NCBI GenBank assembly: GCA_014529385.2
Contig: CM043950.1
Span: 73,194,435 to 73,258,434 of the forward strand
Length of the DNA stretch: 64,000 nucleotides
DNA from: Adiantum capillus-veneris
Taxonomy: Eukaryota > Streptophyta > Polypodiopsida > Polypodiales > Pteridaceae
Direction: 5' to 3'
Below, piece after piece: positions 22,685 to 33,254 of this stretch. The notes beneath the pieces are model-generated. The model worked only from the letters and a program-made list of their open reading frames with translations, was not told the DNA's origin and made no database searches. Within the stretch, counting starts at the first letter, position 1; every line of letters starts with the position of its first letter. The position numbers and the translations under genes are program-made.

Positions 22685-23150
22685 CGGATTCCTGCAAATT
22701 GTGCAGCCTGGAAACATATAGATGGAACATGATCAAATTTTGCCAGGGAAGCTCAAAATTTGCGCTTAGGCCTGGCTATGGATGGCGTAAATCCATTTGG
22801 TTAAAGATCAACATCTTACAGTGTATAGCCTGTTGTCATCAACAACTACAACATTCCCTCGTGGTTGACTACGAAGAAGGGGCACCTATGGCTAAGCTTG
22901 ATTGTGGCGGGGTGATATAAAGTGAAGAATATGGATGTGTATCTTCGTCCACTATTGGAAGAGCTACAACAATTGTGGATTGGCATAGAAGTGGTGGATA
23001 TGAGTCGACACACAGGTTGAGGGAATGCTTTGATCAGAGGCATTCTAATGTGGACCATGCTTGACTATCCCGGACTAACAGAATGCTCAGGTGATCTATT
23101 TACACTCCTCACTCAAACACTGTAAATCTTGGTTTTACGTCATACACAGC
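22685..23150 (+). pseudogene. CACTA TNP2 transposase fragment
   Basis: The frame starting at 22,685 reads RIPANCAAWKHID, LAMDGVNPFG, NYNIPSWLTTKKG and ILMWTMLDYPG in order. These are conserved blocks of the TNP2-type (Transposase_21) transposase of En/Spm elements, which cuts and reinserts the element. At least five in-frame stops break it, mostly where Trp or Gln is expected. The minus-strand copy at 30.7 kb is closely related but lacks the middle part kept here. Homology ends at about 23,100, just after what would be an intron donor (CAG|GTGATC). Confidence 0.85.
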
Positions 23151-23369
23151 AACATGGTGTAAAGGTAGACATTTTAGGGTGGAACAGATCGACAAAAAGT
23201 GTTTTACTCAAGATTGTGGAATCCTGGAAAAATTTGAACAGTCTAGTCGACGACGGTCCTCTGATGCAGATCTTGTGGTGGCGGAACTCACTTACTTCAG
23301 CACGCTCAAGAGATTTTGTGGATCTTTTCATCATTTTGATCTTTGTTTTTTGTGGGCATGGCATTTCTT

Positions 23370-24505
23370 TTAGCCCCTTGTTGGAAATTGATACGAGATC
23401 ATAGTATGGTGGATGGCTTCGGTGATAGAACCATGACGTTCAGAGTTGACATACTCTGCCATTTCTTTAGGAAATCCCAAACAAAATTGTAGCATTTGCT
23501 CGACAACGTCTATCTTTTGAAACACTGTATCTTTGAGATGTATATCCCAGAACATGTCTACATATTGTGGATAGACTCGTGGGAGAGTAGCTTTGAGCTT
23601 CTCCATTCAGTAAGCACTTTGTCCTTGCCATCCCTTGTAAGGAATTGCTTCATTATGGAAACTCGTAGAGTTTTCCATGTCCTTGGGGCTTCCCCATTCT
23701 TGTGGAGACTAGCCCACCATTGATGAGAAGATTTTTGAAAGTGCATAGCTACATGTCTTAGCTTGGAGGACTCTGTGAATCCATTGTCTTCAAGGGCCAC
23801 ATCGAACAACTAGATGTAGGCCCATAATTTGTCAATAGCACCAAAGGTGCCATCATAGGTGAGAAAAGAGATACTCTTTCCTCTCTCTTTGAGCTTCTTA
23901 AGCTTTTGGGATCTTTTCTAAGCAGAGTAAGATTTGCGATGTCCTCTCCTCTTGTATTCTCCAGGAGAATAACCGCTTCTTTCATCGGAAGAGGAGGAAG
24001 GTGAAGAAGAAGGAGAAGAGGGTGACCTCTTTCTTGCCTTTTTCTCCCTTCACTTTTGGAGTGACGAGGAGAAGGACTATAGGATGATAGTTTCCTCTTG
24101 GGAGAAGTTGGAGATCGTCGATACCTTCGTCTTTGTGGAGCCACATCTTCAGAGGAATTCGGAGATTCACTTATTTCTCGTTCATTGGATTCCTCCTCTT
24201 CTCTTATCAAAGAGATCCTTCTTTTGAAAGTCTCAAAAAGAGGCTTGCTAAGCTCTCTCCCTTCTTGGAGAGGTAGGGAAATCCCATAAGTAGGTTTTTG
24301 GGTGGCTAACTTCAGCTTGCAAGCTAGTGTTGCCCATATCTTGTTGCAACCTAATAACAATATAATTAACAAACATGGGGGCATTATCATTAGCACCTTC
24401 ATGTGCAAAATCAAAGTTATCAATGTTCATTCTACTCTCTTGGTTATTGTTAGCCATGCTAATTAAACTTATGTATAGAATTAATTTGTGCTTTGGTACC
24501 CTCAA
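23370..24505 (-). pseudogene. Ty3/gypsy Gag with RS-rich N-terminus
   Basis: The minus strand encodes, across three frames, a start near 24,470 (MANNNQESRM), then a Ser/Arg-Pro-rich segment (RRRYRRSPTSPKRK, SYSPSPRHSKSEGRKRQ) at about 24,190-24,030. A canonical Gag core follows: FLTYDGTFGAIDKLW, then QWWASLHKNGEAPRTWKTL and MKQFL at 23,810-23,610. The C-terminal part (LKDTVFQKIDVVEQMLQF) is in the next frame. Stops and shifts near 24,030, 23,930, 23,815 and 23,600 make it non-functional. No zinc knuckle, protease or RT follows: it is cut off at about 23,400 against unrelated sequence. Confidence 0.8.
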
Positions 24506-26059
24506 AAACCTTAGTCGCTACTCTTCTTTACCTTTGAAAATTAGTTCTGAAGTAGCCACACCCGTGGTTTAGAAACTGTTGATTGCAAAGACTAGTGGAG
24601 AGGGTCTAACATTGCCTAGTTGATTATGGTTCATGTTGAGCTTGCTAGTAGCTCAATAATGGTTAAGACAAAGGCAAGCCTCAAGAGACTCCATTATTAA
24701 GTCTATAGTTCCCAACGGTGTACCTCCAACAAAGTCCTTTAAAATCAGGAGAATAGATCCCTATCCCACTTACCCTCTTGCAATGAACAGGTCCAACCTT
24801 TCCTGGACAACTTAAAGGCCTCTCTTCTTAAGCAAGAAAGAGAAACCAATGGCTTTGATATCAATGTAATGGAGATGGCTTATGAACATTGAGAACATCC
24901 GAATTAAGAGAACTGTAGTGAGCATTTTTATGAGACTAATTTGAGAAAATATAGGGTGAACTTGATTATAGGTAGCAACATAACCATTATAGTTAATTAA
25001 ATTGGCATGAACAATAATTTGCAAGAGAGAGAACTAGAGAACTTGACAAACAGTTGAGGACCGGATTTATGTGGAGCCAGTTCCCGTCCAAAAGGCTTTT
25101 GTATTATAGTTTCTCCCATAAAGAGAGACTTCATACAATACAAGCTTTGTGTTCCTTGGAACCTTGATGGTGCAATGAAGATAGAGAGCTTCATGCACCA
25201 GAATTACGCCCGTAACTTAGCAAATGAAAGCACTGACTTTTTCCCGGCCTCAATCCCAAGACCTCAAACACCTTTGAAGGTGGAGAGAGCTAGCAGGGAA
25301 TGAGGATAGGGAAGATGAATAAAAATCACTCTTACAAGACAGAAACAATTCCTCACTTATCATCACTCTTACTGCTTAGGATAGCATAATAGCATAATAA
25401 TGATGATGAAGAAGATGACAGGATTAACCATTGAAGCATGGCTCTTGGTTGGATTTTGATTCCATAGCCAAGCGTGTTGGCTTAGGCTCTCAACTTCTCA
25501 ATAGGCTTGGAGAAGGAGATGAAGTTCTTGCACTTACCACTTCACACAATGAGGGTGTATATCTTCAAAGAAATCCCCCTAGTTGCTTGGATCAACCCCC
25601 TCTTTTAGCTCATTCTTGTAGATCATTGGATTTCTCAAGCCTAGTCAATCACAAGCTTTGGTCACAACTAGCACTAGAGGTAGCCTTTAGACAGCCTTTA
25701 GACAAGTGTCCTCCTGTCCCCTTTGAGAGAGAGGGCTTGGAAAAAGCTTAAACAATTAATTTAATTAATCCAAATTCTCATTGGACCTCTCTAGGGTCAA
25801 CCAATAGGATTTAGGCACACTATGGGTGCAACTTAGCTAGGGCCTTGACATGTTTCCTATTTGCCTCTTTGAGCAAGGGCTGCCCATTGGGTGAGGGGAA
25901 GGTCATTCTCTCTCATCCCCTACTTGTGATGTGGCTCGCCCCATCCTTTGTAGGAATGCTTTTAAATTTCAAGCACCTTGAGCACTAGGCTTGGCCCCAA
26001 AGTACCTTAAGCACCTCAAGCACCTTAGTCATCATGCATGAGTTTAGCAAGAGCATGGG

Positions 26060-26112
<53 letters not shown>

Positions 26113-26230
26113 ATGCCCCTAGCTTCAAGGGCTTACCTCCTCCTTATAGAAATTGGCTTTGACTTGAAGCACATGCCTAGCTTGACCATGCATCTTAGTC
26201 ATCAAGCATCATTACAAGATGTTGTATGCA
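24506..26230. other. No gene recognised; CT microsatellite inside
   Basis: The region upstream (in gag orientation) of the gypsy gag fragment could be its leader or LTR, but no terminal repeats or primer site were found. A 106-codon plus-strand frame at 25,431-25,751 has no known motif. A CT run lies at 26,061-26,111. Confidence 0.45.
26061..26111. repeat. (CT)n microsatellite
   Basis: A nearly pure CT run of about 50 bp. Confidence 0.9.
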
Positions 26231-26239
26231 CTTGTGACT

Positions 26240-26395
26240 TTGTTAGCGACGGAAATACATTGGGTTTTTATACTCCACTATGTCGCTAAAACCGTCGATA
26301 CGGGAACATCGTTATGAGCATCGCTATAACTATCGCTATATAGCGGCGCTACAGAGCCTTATATAGCAACGCTTATAACGACGCCCAAGAGAAAA
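26240..26395. repeat. Cluster of TAGCGA / TCGCTA motifs
   Basis: Within about 155 bp there are at least eight short words of the type TTAGCGACG, GTCGCTAA, ATCGCTATA, TAGCGGCGCTA and AACGCTTATAACGACG, on both strands. Dense, inverted short repeats like these are typical of subterminal regions of CACTA and related DNA transposons. No clear CACTA terminus could be placed. Confidence 0.5.
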
Positions 26396-27107
26396 AAAAA
26401 TGGTGGCACGACATTGAATGACTTGCCACCCATCAACCACATTGAATGTTTCAATAATAGAGTAAACCTAAATGAATCCAAGATAAGCCCAGATTCACCT
26501 TTGAAAGAAAGTGCAAGCTTAGATATAGACCTAAAGTAGTCACCCACAAGACAATATAACCATTAACTCCATCATCCATAGTATTGTTTGCAGAATAAAG
26601 ATACAGAATTGACAAAAGTAAATCAATGACAATTGTACACATCATAGGCAAAATCACTTGATTGTTGTTAAACTTTGCAAATGTAATAGTTACAACACCA
26701 TTGTCATTATTGAGAAAATATACATTGTTTTCCAATAGTTACAAAAAGACGTATAAATTTCATCTCATGATACATATTCTATGACAAGAGGAAACTAATG
26801 CTATCTAGCTACGGCTAGATTGACGTCGTCTAATCAGATGTCTCATCTCGTCTGAGCGGCGTATCTATTGGATTTGCAAAAAGAAACATTAAGACAGCTT
26901 TTTGTAAGCATAAACATATAATTTACAAAACAGTACAACAAATAGAAAAGAGTAAACCCTAATACTAATCATGCTGCCTCAAGAACTCAGAATGTCCATC
27001 AGGGCGTTTATGCCCTTTCTGCCTACGTACTCGTGCTCGTACGGTGTGGGGTCACATCTTGTCATCGACCAGTGTCAAAACATACAAAGAATCCATTATG
27101 TTAGAAT
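26396..27107. other. No gene recognised
   Basis: AT-rich sequence. On the minus strand at 27,063-26,970 a short basic tail (RARVRRQKGHKRPDGHSEF) reads to a stop, directly beside the LTR-element insertion. It might be the 3' end of the disrupted TNP2-containing unit, but this is not established. Confidence 0.35.
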
Positions 27108-27112
27108 TTAAA

Positions 27113-27254
27113 TGTTGAGAGAGAAGGAGAGAACACAGAAGTAGAATCCCAAAGTGTGTAGAATACACACATGAGATGATGTATATATAGAGGGGACCTG
27201 GGTGCCATATATAGAGAAGCCATATATTGAGTAGCTTCACATATAAGCTCAACA
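27113..27254 (-). repeat. 3' LTR of the non-autonomous element
   Basis: 142 bp; paired with 29,727-29,868. The single visible mismatch is GAAGCC here versus GAATCC there. Confidence 0.95.
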
Positions 27255-27959
27255 CCCCCGCTCAAATAAGGGTCCCTAACTGTGGATGAAAAAAACCTTT
27301 GGGGGATCAAGGGAAAAACCCACAGCTTTATATACACCCACCGTTATATTATAAAAATCATTGAATATACAAATGTTTACGAGGAGCTACATCACTCTTT
27401 TTACAATGAATGTTTTATGAGGAGTTACATTACTCCTATCAAATACAATAATGAATACAAAGGTTCAATAAAGAGGTGTAAAAGCTATCGATTAGCTTGT
27501 AATCAAAAGTGTCTCCGTGAATCTGCTGTGTAGCTTGTCATCAATATCGCATCACCAAACATGTCTTCATGTTGTCATCAATATGGCATCACCAAACATA
27601 TCTTCATAAATCTTTTATTGTCACCAAGTTTGTCTTCATAAAATCAATTCTTTGATCAATCCTACATCGATCATAGACTCCAAAAAAAAAACATGTCATG
27701 AAAATTATTAGCATCGTTAATGAAATAATTACGTTCACAATGCCATGAGAGATGGTTCGCGACGCCACTCTTTTGACGACATATATACGCACGACAACAT
27801 ATGGTACATAAAGTATAAACATAAAAGTACAAAATGTGTGATTACGTGATACAAATGATATGTGTATATACTACATAAAACAACATTTATCAATGTAGTG
27901 ATCAATGAATACCATCAAAGTATTAGCAAAATATCATCATTATGTCAATAAAAATGAAT

Positions 27960-28430
27960 AAATGATCATGGTATCAACGAAAAGCATCATGATATCACCG
28001 AGAATAATCATTGTATCAACGAAACAACATCATGGCATCACCGAGAATAACCATGGTATCAACGAAATATCATCATGGCATCACCGAGAATAACCATGGT
28101 ATCAACGAAATATCATCATGGCATCACCGAGAATAACCATGGTATCAACGAAACAACATCATGGTATCACCGAGAATAACCATGGTATCAACAAAACATC
28201 ATCATGGTATCAATAAAAATCACCATGGAATCAACGAAATATCATCATGGAATCACCAAGAATAACCATGGTATCAACGAAATATCATCATGGCACCACC
28301 AAGAATAACCATGGTATCAATGACATATCATCATGGTATCAACGAAAATCACCATGACCAAAGTATTAACAAAACATTATCATGGTACCATCAAAATCAC
28401 TATGGTATCAATGAGAAATTATCAATAAAA
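27960..28430. repeat. 43-bp tandem array
   Basis: Successive copies of CCATGGTATCAACGAAA...ATCACCGAGAATAA start at 28,051, 28,094 and 28,137, giving a 43-bp period. About ten units are visible, the outer ones degenerate. It lies inside the non-autonomous LTR element. Confidence 0.85.
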
Positions 28431-28698
28431 CGACGTAAACTATATCTCTAAAAGAATAATTATACGAGAATCAATGAACGAGTATATCATATAACAAAAG
28501 ATCATGTACCAACAGTAGCTCGATAGAATTTGGACGATCATCAACGGTCGACTGAATCGGAACGATGTGTAACTGGCTTCTACAGCAAAGTTACGTCAGT
28601 AACAAATATATGATTGATGAAGAAAAATATAATTGAGAAGTTTTCAATTATGAGAAAAATCAAAAGCAAAAAGTAAAATTTTGATTTTCAAACATATT

Positions 28699-29690
28699 CG
28701 CAGTCTGAGACGATAACCCAAAATTGGTGCAGAATTTAGAGAAACTTTCTTCTACAAAGTTATAGACCACATCGATTCCAATCCCCATCGCAGGTAGTTT
28801 CTTCTGCAAAGTTCTAGAACACATCGATTCCGGTCTCTCACGTGGGTAGTTTCTGCAAAATCGTTTTCAATAAGCAGAAAAATAAAAAACAAAAAACGGA
28901 AATTGCTTTTTAGGTATGTACGCAGTCCGCGAACGATAACTCAAAATCGGTGCAGAATTTGAAAACACTTTCTTCTGCAAAGTTGTAGACCACATCGATT
29001 CCGGTCGTTTTAGCGGGTAGTTTCTGCAAAATCGTTTTCAATAAGCACAAAAATCAAAAACAAAAAGCAAAAATTGCTTTTCAGGTATGTACGCAGTCCG
29101 CGAACAATAACTCAAAATCGGTGCAGAATTTGAAAACACTTTCTTCTGCAAAGTTGTAGACCACATCGATTTCGGTCTCTGTTACGCATGTAGTTTCTGC
29201 AAAATCGTTTTCAATTAGCAGAAAAATCAAAAACAAAAAGCGGAAGTTGCTTTTCAGGTATGTACGCAGTCCGCGAACGATAACTCAAAATCGGTGCAGA
29301 ATTTGAAAAAACTTCTTTCTGCAAAAATGTAGACCACATCGATTTTGCTCTCAATCGTGAGTAGTTTCTGTAAAATCGTTTCCAATTAGCAGAAAAATCA
29401 AAAACAAAAAGCGGAAGTTGCTTTTCAGGTATGCACGCAGTCCGCGAACGATAACTCAAAATCAGTGCAGAATTTGAAAAAACTTCCTTCTGCAAAGTTG
29501 TAGACCACATTGATTCCGGTCTCTTTAGCGGGTAGTTTCTGTAAAATCGTTTCCAATTAGCAAAAAAATCAAAAACAAAACGTGGAAGTTGCTTTTCAGG
29601 TATGTACGCAGTCCGCGAATGATAACTCAAAATCGGTGCAGAATTTGAAGAAAATTCTTTCTGAAAAGTTGGAGACCACATTGATCAGGA
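28699..29690 (-). repeat. 171-bp tandem array
   Basis: The block CGCAGTCCGCGAAC recurs at 28,921, 29,092, 29,265, 29,436 and 29,607, with spacing 171-173 bp. A first, altered copy is at 28,699. Because 171 is 57 codons, the minus strand stays open over nearly three units (29,681-29,211) as a repeated 57-residue peptide. The array lies at the 5' end of the element, just after the primer site. Whether it is translated is unknown. Confidence 0.88.
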
Positions 29691-29714
29691 AAAAATCGAA
29701 AACAAAAACATACT

Positions 29715-29726
29715 GCTCTGATACCA
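29715..29726 (-). promoter_or_regulatory. Primer binding site, initiator Met-tRNA type
   Basis: TGGTATCAGAGC on the minus strand, directly abutting the end of the 5' LTR with no spacer. Confidence 0.92.
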
Positions 29727-29868
29727 TGTTGAGAGAGAAGGAGAGAACACAGAAGTAGAATCCCAAAGTGTGTAGAATACACACATGAGATGATGTATAT
29801 ATAGAGGGGACCTGGGTGCCATATATAGAGAATCCATATATTGAGTAGCTTCACATATAAGCTCAACA
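29727..29868 (-). repeat. 5' LTR of the non-autonomous element
   Basis: 142 bp, ending on the minus strand in CTCTCAACA immediately before the primer site. It contains a TATATATA core that could serve as promoter. Confidence 0.95.
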
Positions 29869-29929
29869 TTAAAATCCCCTAAACCCTAAACTATCAATCC
29901 TAAAGAGCAATGCAAAAACACTTACAAAA

Positions 29930-31942
29930 TCGGCCTCAAATGATGCCCACTTGCCGCTCCCCAAGTGGTGTGAGCTCCCTACCTCTACTCACGCTTTGGC
30001 TGCCTCCTTTTGTTGCTTCCACTTGTCAGGATTCTCAAGCGCTGCTTTCTTCGCATTCTTCCAATCTTCTTTGGCCAGCCAAAGAAGATTACGCCAGTGG
30101 GGGTCCGCAGAGATCGAATGGTCTCTTTTACTTTGCGTTCTTGGGCTCCTGTGAAAATCTATGGTGCTTTAGGGAGTTTTATCGATCCATCAGATGCTGT
30201 CTGTGGCCAATATTTCTCCATACGATCCACATTTCTAAGGTCAACACTGGCTCCCAAAATATATTTCTTGCCGTTTGATGGTCCCATAGCAGATTACCCA
30301 CATTCTTGAATATGTGCATTGGATCGAGCAAGTGATTGATCATGAGTCGGGCCCAATATGGTAACTCGTACCATACAGAGAGTCTCTTCATCCCTAGGGG
30401 CATATCGTCATCACACATCTCCTTATGCTCTAACCATGCTTGTACAGACATCCTCGGTGGCTCTCTTCCCAAAAAGCCATCGCATAACACATGATTCTCT
30501 GGAAGATACGCTTGATGACCTTCATAGATTTGCATCTTCAATGAGTGCATTCAGTATAGGTCCACATGTGACACATGCTCTATATCCGCTTGTTTGAATC
30601 CCTCCATCTATACAGATGATAATAGATAAGCTTGAAAAAAACCAAGATTTACTGTGTTTGAGTTTGAGTGTAAATCACCTGAGCGTTCTATTAGTTCGGG
30701 ACAACCATGCATGGTCCACATTAGAATATCTCTGATCAAAGCTCCGTCGACCTGTGTGTCGGCTCATTTCCACCACTTCAATGCCAATCCACAACTTTGA
30801 CCAAAAGGATTTACGCCATCCATAGCCCGGCTTAGGTGCAAATTTTGAGCTTCCTTGGTAAAATATGACCATGTTTCGTCTATATGTTTCCAGGCTGCAC
30901 AATCTACAGGAATCCGTAGCACAACATCTGAAGATTTATTCTCCTCATGCCATGATGCTAGGACGGCCATGGATTTACATTTGAAAAAATGCTTGATGCG
31001 AGGAAGGAGAGGAAAATGTCACAAAACCTTTTGTGAAATTTTTTCTCCATGGAGATCTACCTGATATCTCTCGGAATCACATTTCGGACACTTCTCCATG
31101 TCTATGTATTCCCCTCTAAAAAGAATGCAGTCATTAGGACAAGCGTGAATCAAATTGTAATCCATCCCCAAGTTTTGCAAGATCTTTCTTGTTTCCTCTT
31201 TGGAATCTGGCATCACATTATCAGCTGGCAGTATGTGCTCTTGGAGCAATCTACATAGCGAAAAAATGCGTTACAATTTTGTAAGTAATCTATCAGATCA
31301 TTATACATCTAAAGTTTTTTATTAAAGTAAACACATTGTAATAGATCACCTAAAAAGCGATGTGACGCTAGTGTCACTCCATCCAAACTTTGTTTGCATG
31401 TTGAGAAAAACCAGGAGCGCCTTCAATCTAGACACACGTGCTCCATCATACAATGGCGTATCGGCTTCACTTTTCATATCATCAAAGATAAGCCTTTCTG
31501 AATCCATGATCATGTCGATCATTTCATCGATCTCGGGCTTAAACATTGCCTCGTTGAGAATGTGGTCTGCATGATCATCCCCCAACCTGTGAAAGGCTAC
31601 ATCTTGTGGCCTCACATATGCTGCTTGACCAAAGCGCCTGCGAACATTTCTATTGGGTTTCAAGATTGCTGCTTGTTGGCTAGCGCCAGAGTCCGACGAG
31701 TTATAATTGGCAACAACTCGATCTATAAAACATGGATCGAACTCGCCAAATTCACGAACTTGGTGCAAATAAACGTGTCTTGTCCGTCGCACAGCATGCT
31801 TGAATTGATTACAGGGACATAAGATCCTCGTTGAGAGATAGGTGTTTCGGTTGGACGGCCACACATCCTCGTCACTACTCATTATGAGGGTAAGAACCTT
31901 ATAATCTGGACATAAATTTAATATTCTATTGGCATACTCCAT
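29930..31942 (-). pseudogene. CACTA TNP2 transposase, N-terminal to central
   Basis: Exon 1 (31,942-31,350) has LCPCNQFKH (the C-x-C start of TNP2) and LYDGARVSRLKALLVFLN. A 99-bp GT-AG intron (31,349-31,251) joins in phase to exon 2 (31,250-30,679): HACPNDCILFRGEY, CPKCDSERYQV, AAWKHIDETWSYF, AMDGVNPFG. Exon 2 then jumps to a block equivalent to LWIGIEVVEMSRHTG, so the middle of the transposase is deleted compared with the 22.7-kb copy. A second short intron (30,678-30,608) leads to GYRACVTCGPILN. After a frameshift near 30,540 come QIYEGHQAYLPENH and YELPYWARLMINHLLDPMHIF. The reading ends near 29,930, and an LTR element is inserted just beyond it. Confidence 0.88.
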
Positions 31943-33049
31943 CTTTTATCTCTCTCTCTCTTTCTCTCGCTCTCTCTCTTTGTTCACACTGTAAACTACT
32001 CACATTCTCTAGTCATGTCCAATCCCCGCACACCTCTTTCTAGAGGTGCACGGAGATCAGAACCACCGGGTTATAATCTTATCTTTATTGGTCAATTCCT
32101 ATATTTGTGGGTACGAGAAATTTACACACCCACATCTACATGATAGTGCATGTAGTGGACAAAACCCCCTTGCCTCTTCTCTACTGTAGCATTTCACAGC
32201 ATCCTAACATCTTTTCATAGTAGATCTTTGTTCGAGGGATTACTTAGCACATTACATGTTGGCCTCCAATATGAGTATCATGCCATTGAAAGACTTCCAA
32301 CTTAAGGTCGAATCCATAGAGAGGAAGAGAGGGATCACCATTCATCTAAATCTAATTTTTTTACCATAATCCTAAAGGTAGACTCTAATATAAAAAATCA
32401 AACCAAAGTCTAACCTAATTGAACGTGTCGTGATTCGTGGCTAATTGAATATGGTTAGTGTGTGAGCTAATATGTGTCATATTCTGATGGGAATATACAA
32501 ATTATTGTGTAATATATTGTACTTTTCTCTTTGGGCAAAGCGTGCCTTCATTGACATGCACTAAAATCTAACCTAAATCTAAAAGAAGTTAGTCCATCGA
32601 ACATAATATATAGATCTAATCTAATCTTAAATCTAACCTAAACCTTAATGTAATCTAACTTTAATCTAAATTTAATCTAGTTAATTTTAACTCTTGTCTT
32701 AATCTTAAGTCTAAATCTAGTTTAATATTAAACTGAACATAAACCTAAATCTAATCCAATCTTAAATCCTAAACCTAAATGTAGTCAAACTTAAATCTAA
32801 CATAGCTAGATAATCTATAATACTTTCCTAATTTTAAATCTAGCATAATCTAATCTAACGTAAATCTAAATCTAACCTATTCTTAAACTCAACATAAACA
32901 TAAATATAAATATAATCTAACCTAATCTAATTTAAATCTTAACCTAATCTCTCTCTCTCTTTGTTTTCTTCCCTTACCTCTCTCTTTCGTCTTCTCCCCC
33001 TCTCTCTCTCTTCGGTTTTTTATTCTCTCTCTCTTTCTCTTTGTTTCTC

Positions 33050-33103
<54 letters not shown>

Positions 33104-33171
33104 AATGTGTGTGTGTATGCATTCTTTGTTTATGCATGTGTGTGTGTGTGTGTGTTTTGTTTATGCATGTG

Positions 33172-33211
<40 letters not shown>

Positions 33212-33254
33212 GGGAAAAATTTCTCTTTATATTACAATAATTTACAATTCTGTG
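31943..33254. other. Non-coding: CTAA-rich and CT/GT-rich sequence
   Basis: No gene seen. About 32,365-32,945 is a degenerate mixture of CTAAATC, CCTAAAC and TAATCTAAC words. From 32,946 to 33,200 are CT runs with an embedded TG run near 33,140. Confidence 0.55.
32365..32945. repeat. Degenerate CTAAATC / CCTAAAC-rich tract
   Basis: Nearly 600 bp composed of short words related to TCTAAACCTAA. It is loosely reminiscent of the plant telomere unit CCCTAAA but never forms consecutive perfect units. Degenerate low-complexity DNA is the safe description. Confidence 0.6.

Larger units (their letters stand above)
27113..29868 (-). mobile_element. Non-autonomous LTR retrotransposon, young
   Basis: Two 142-bp LTRs (27,113-27,254 and 29,727-29,868; TGTTGA...CTCAACA) differ at one visible position. 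They are flanked by perfect TTAAA duplications (27,108-27,112 and 29,869-29,873). On the minus strand the 5' LTR is followed directly by an initiator-Met primer site (29,726-29,715). The 3' LTR is preceded by GAGCGGGGG as polypurine tract. The 2.46-kb interior encodes no Gag or Pol and consists largely of two tandem arrays. It has every cis signal and no enzyme, so it must have been mobilised by another element, presumably a Ty1/copia type. Confidence 0.95.

Noticed and set aside
22265-22736. Proline-rich frames on the minus strand and Gly-rich frames on the plus strand
   Set aside because: Produced by G runs in the LINE-A leader; no conserved residues.
27960-28430. 43-bp array considered as a CRISPR-like array
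   Set aside because: The repeats are contiguous and degenerate, without unique spacers, and lie in a plant retroelement.
29876-29892. CCCTAAACCCTAAA considered as interstitial telomere
   Set aside because: Only two adjacent units; short telo-box-like words are common by chance in plant DNA.
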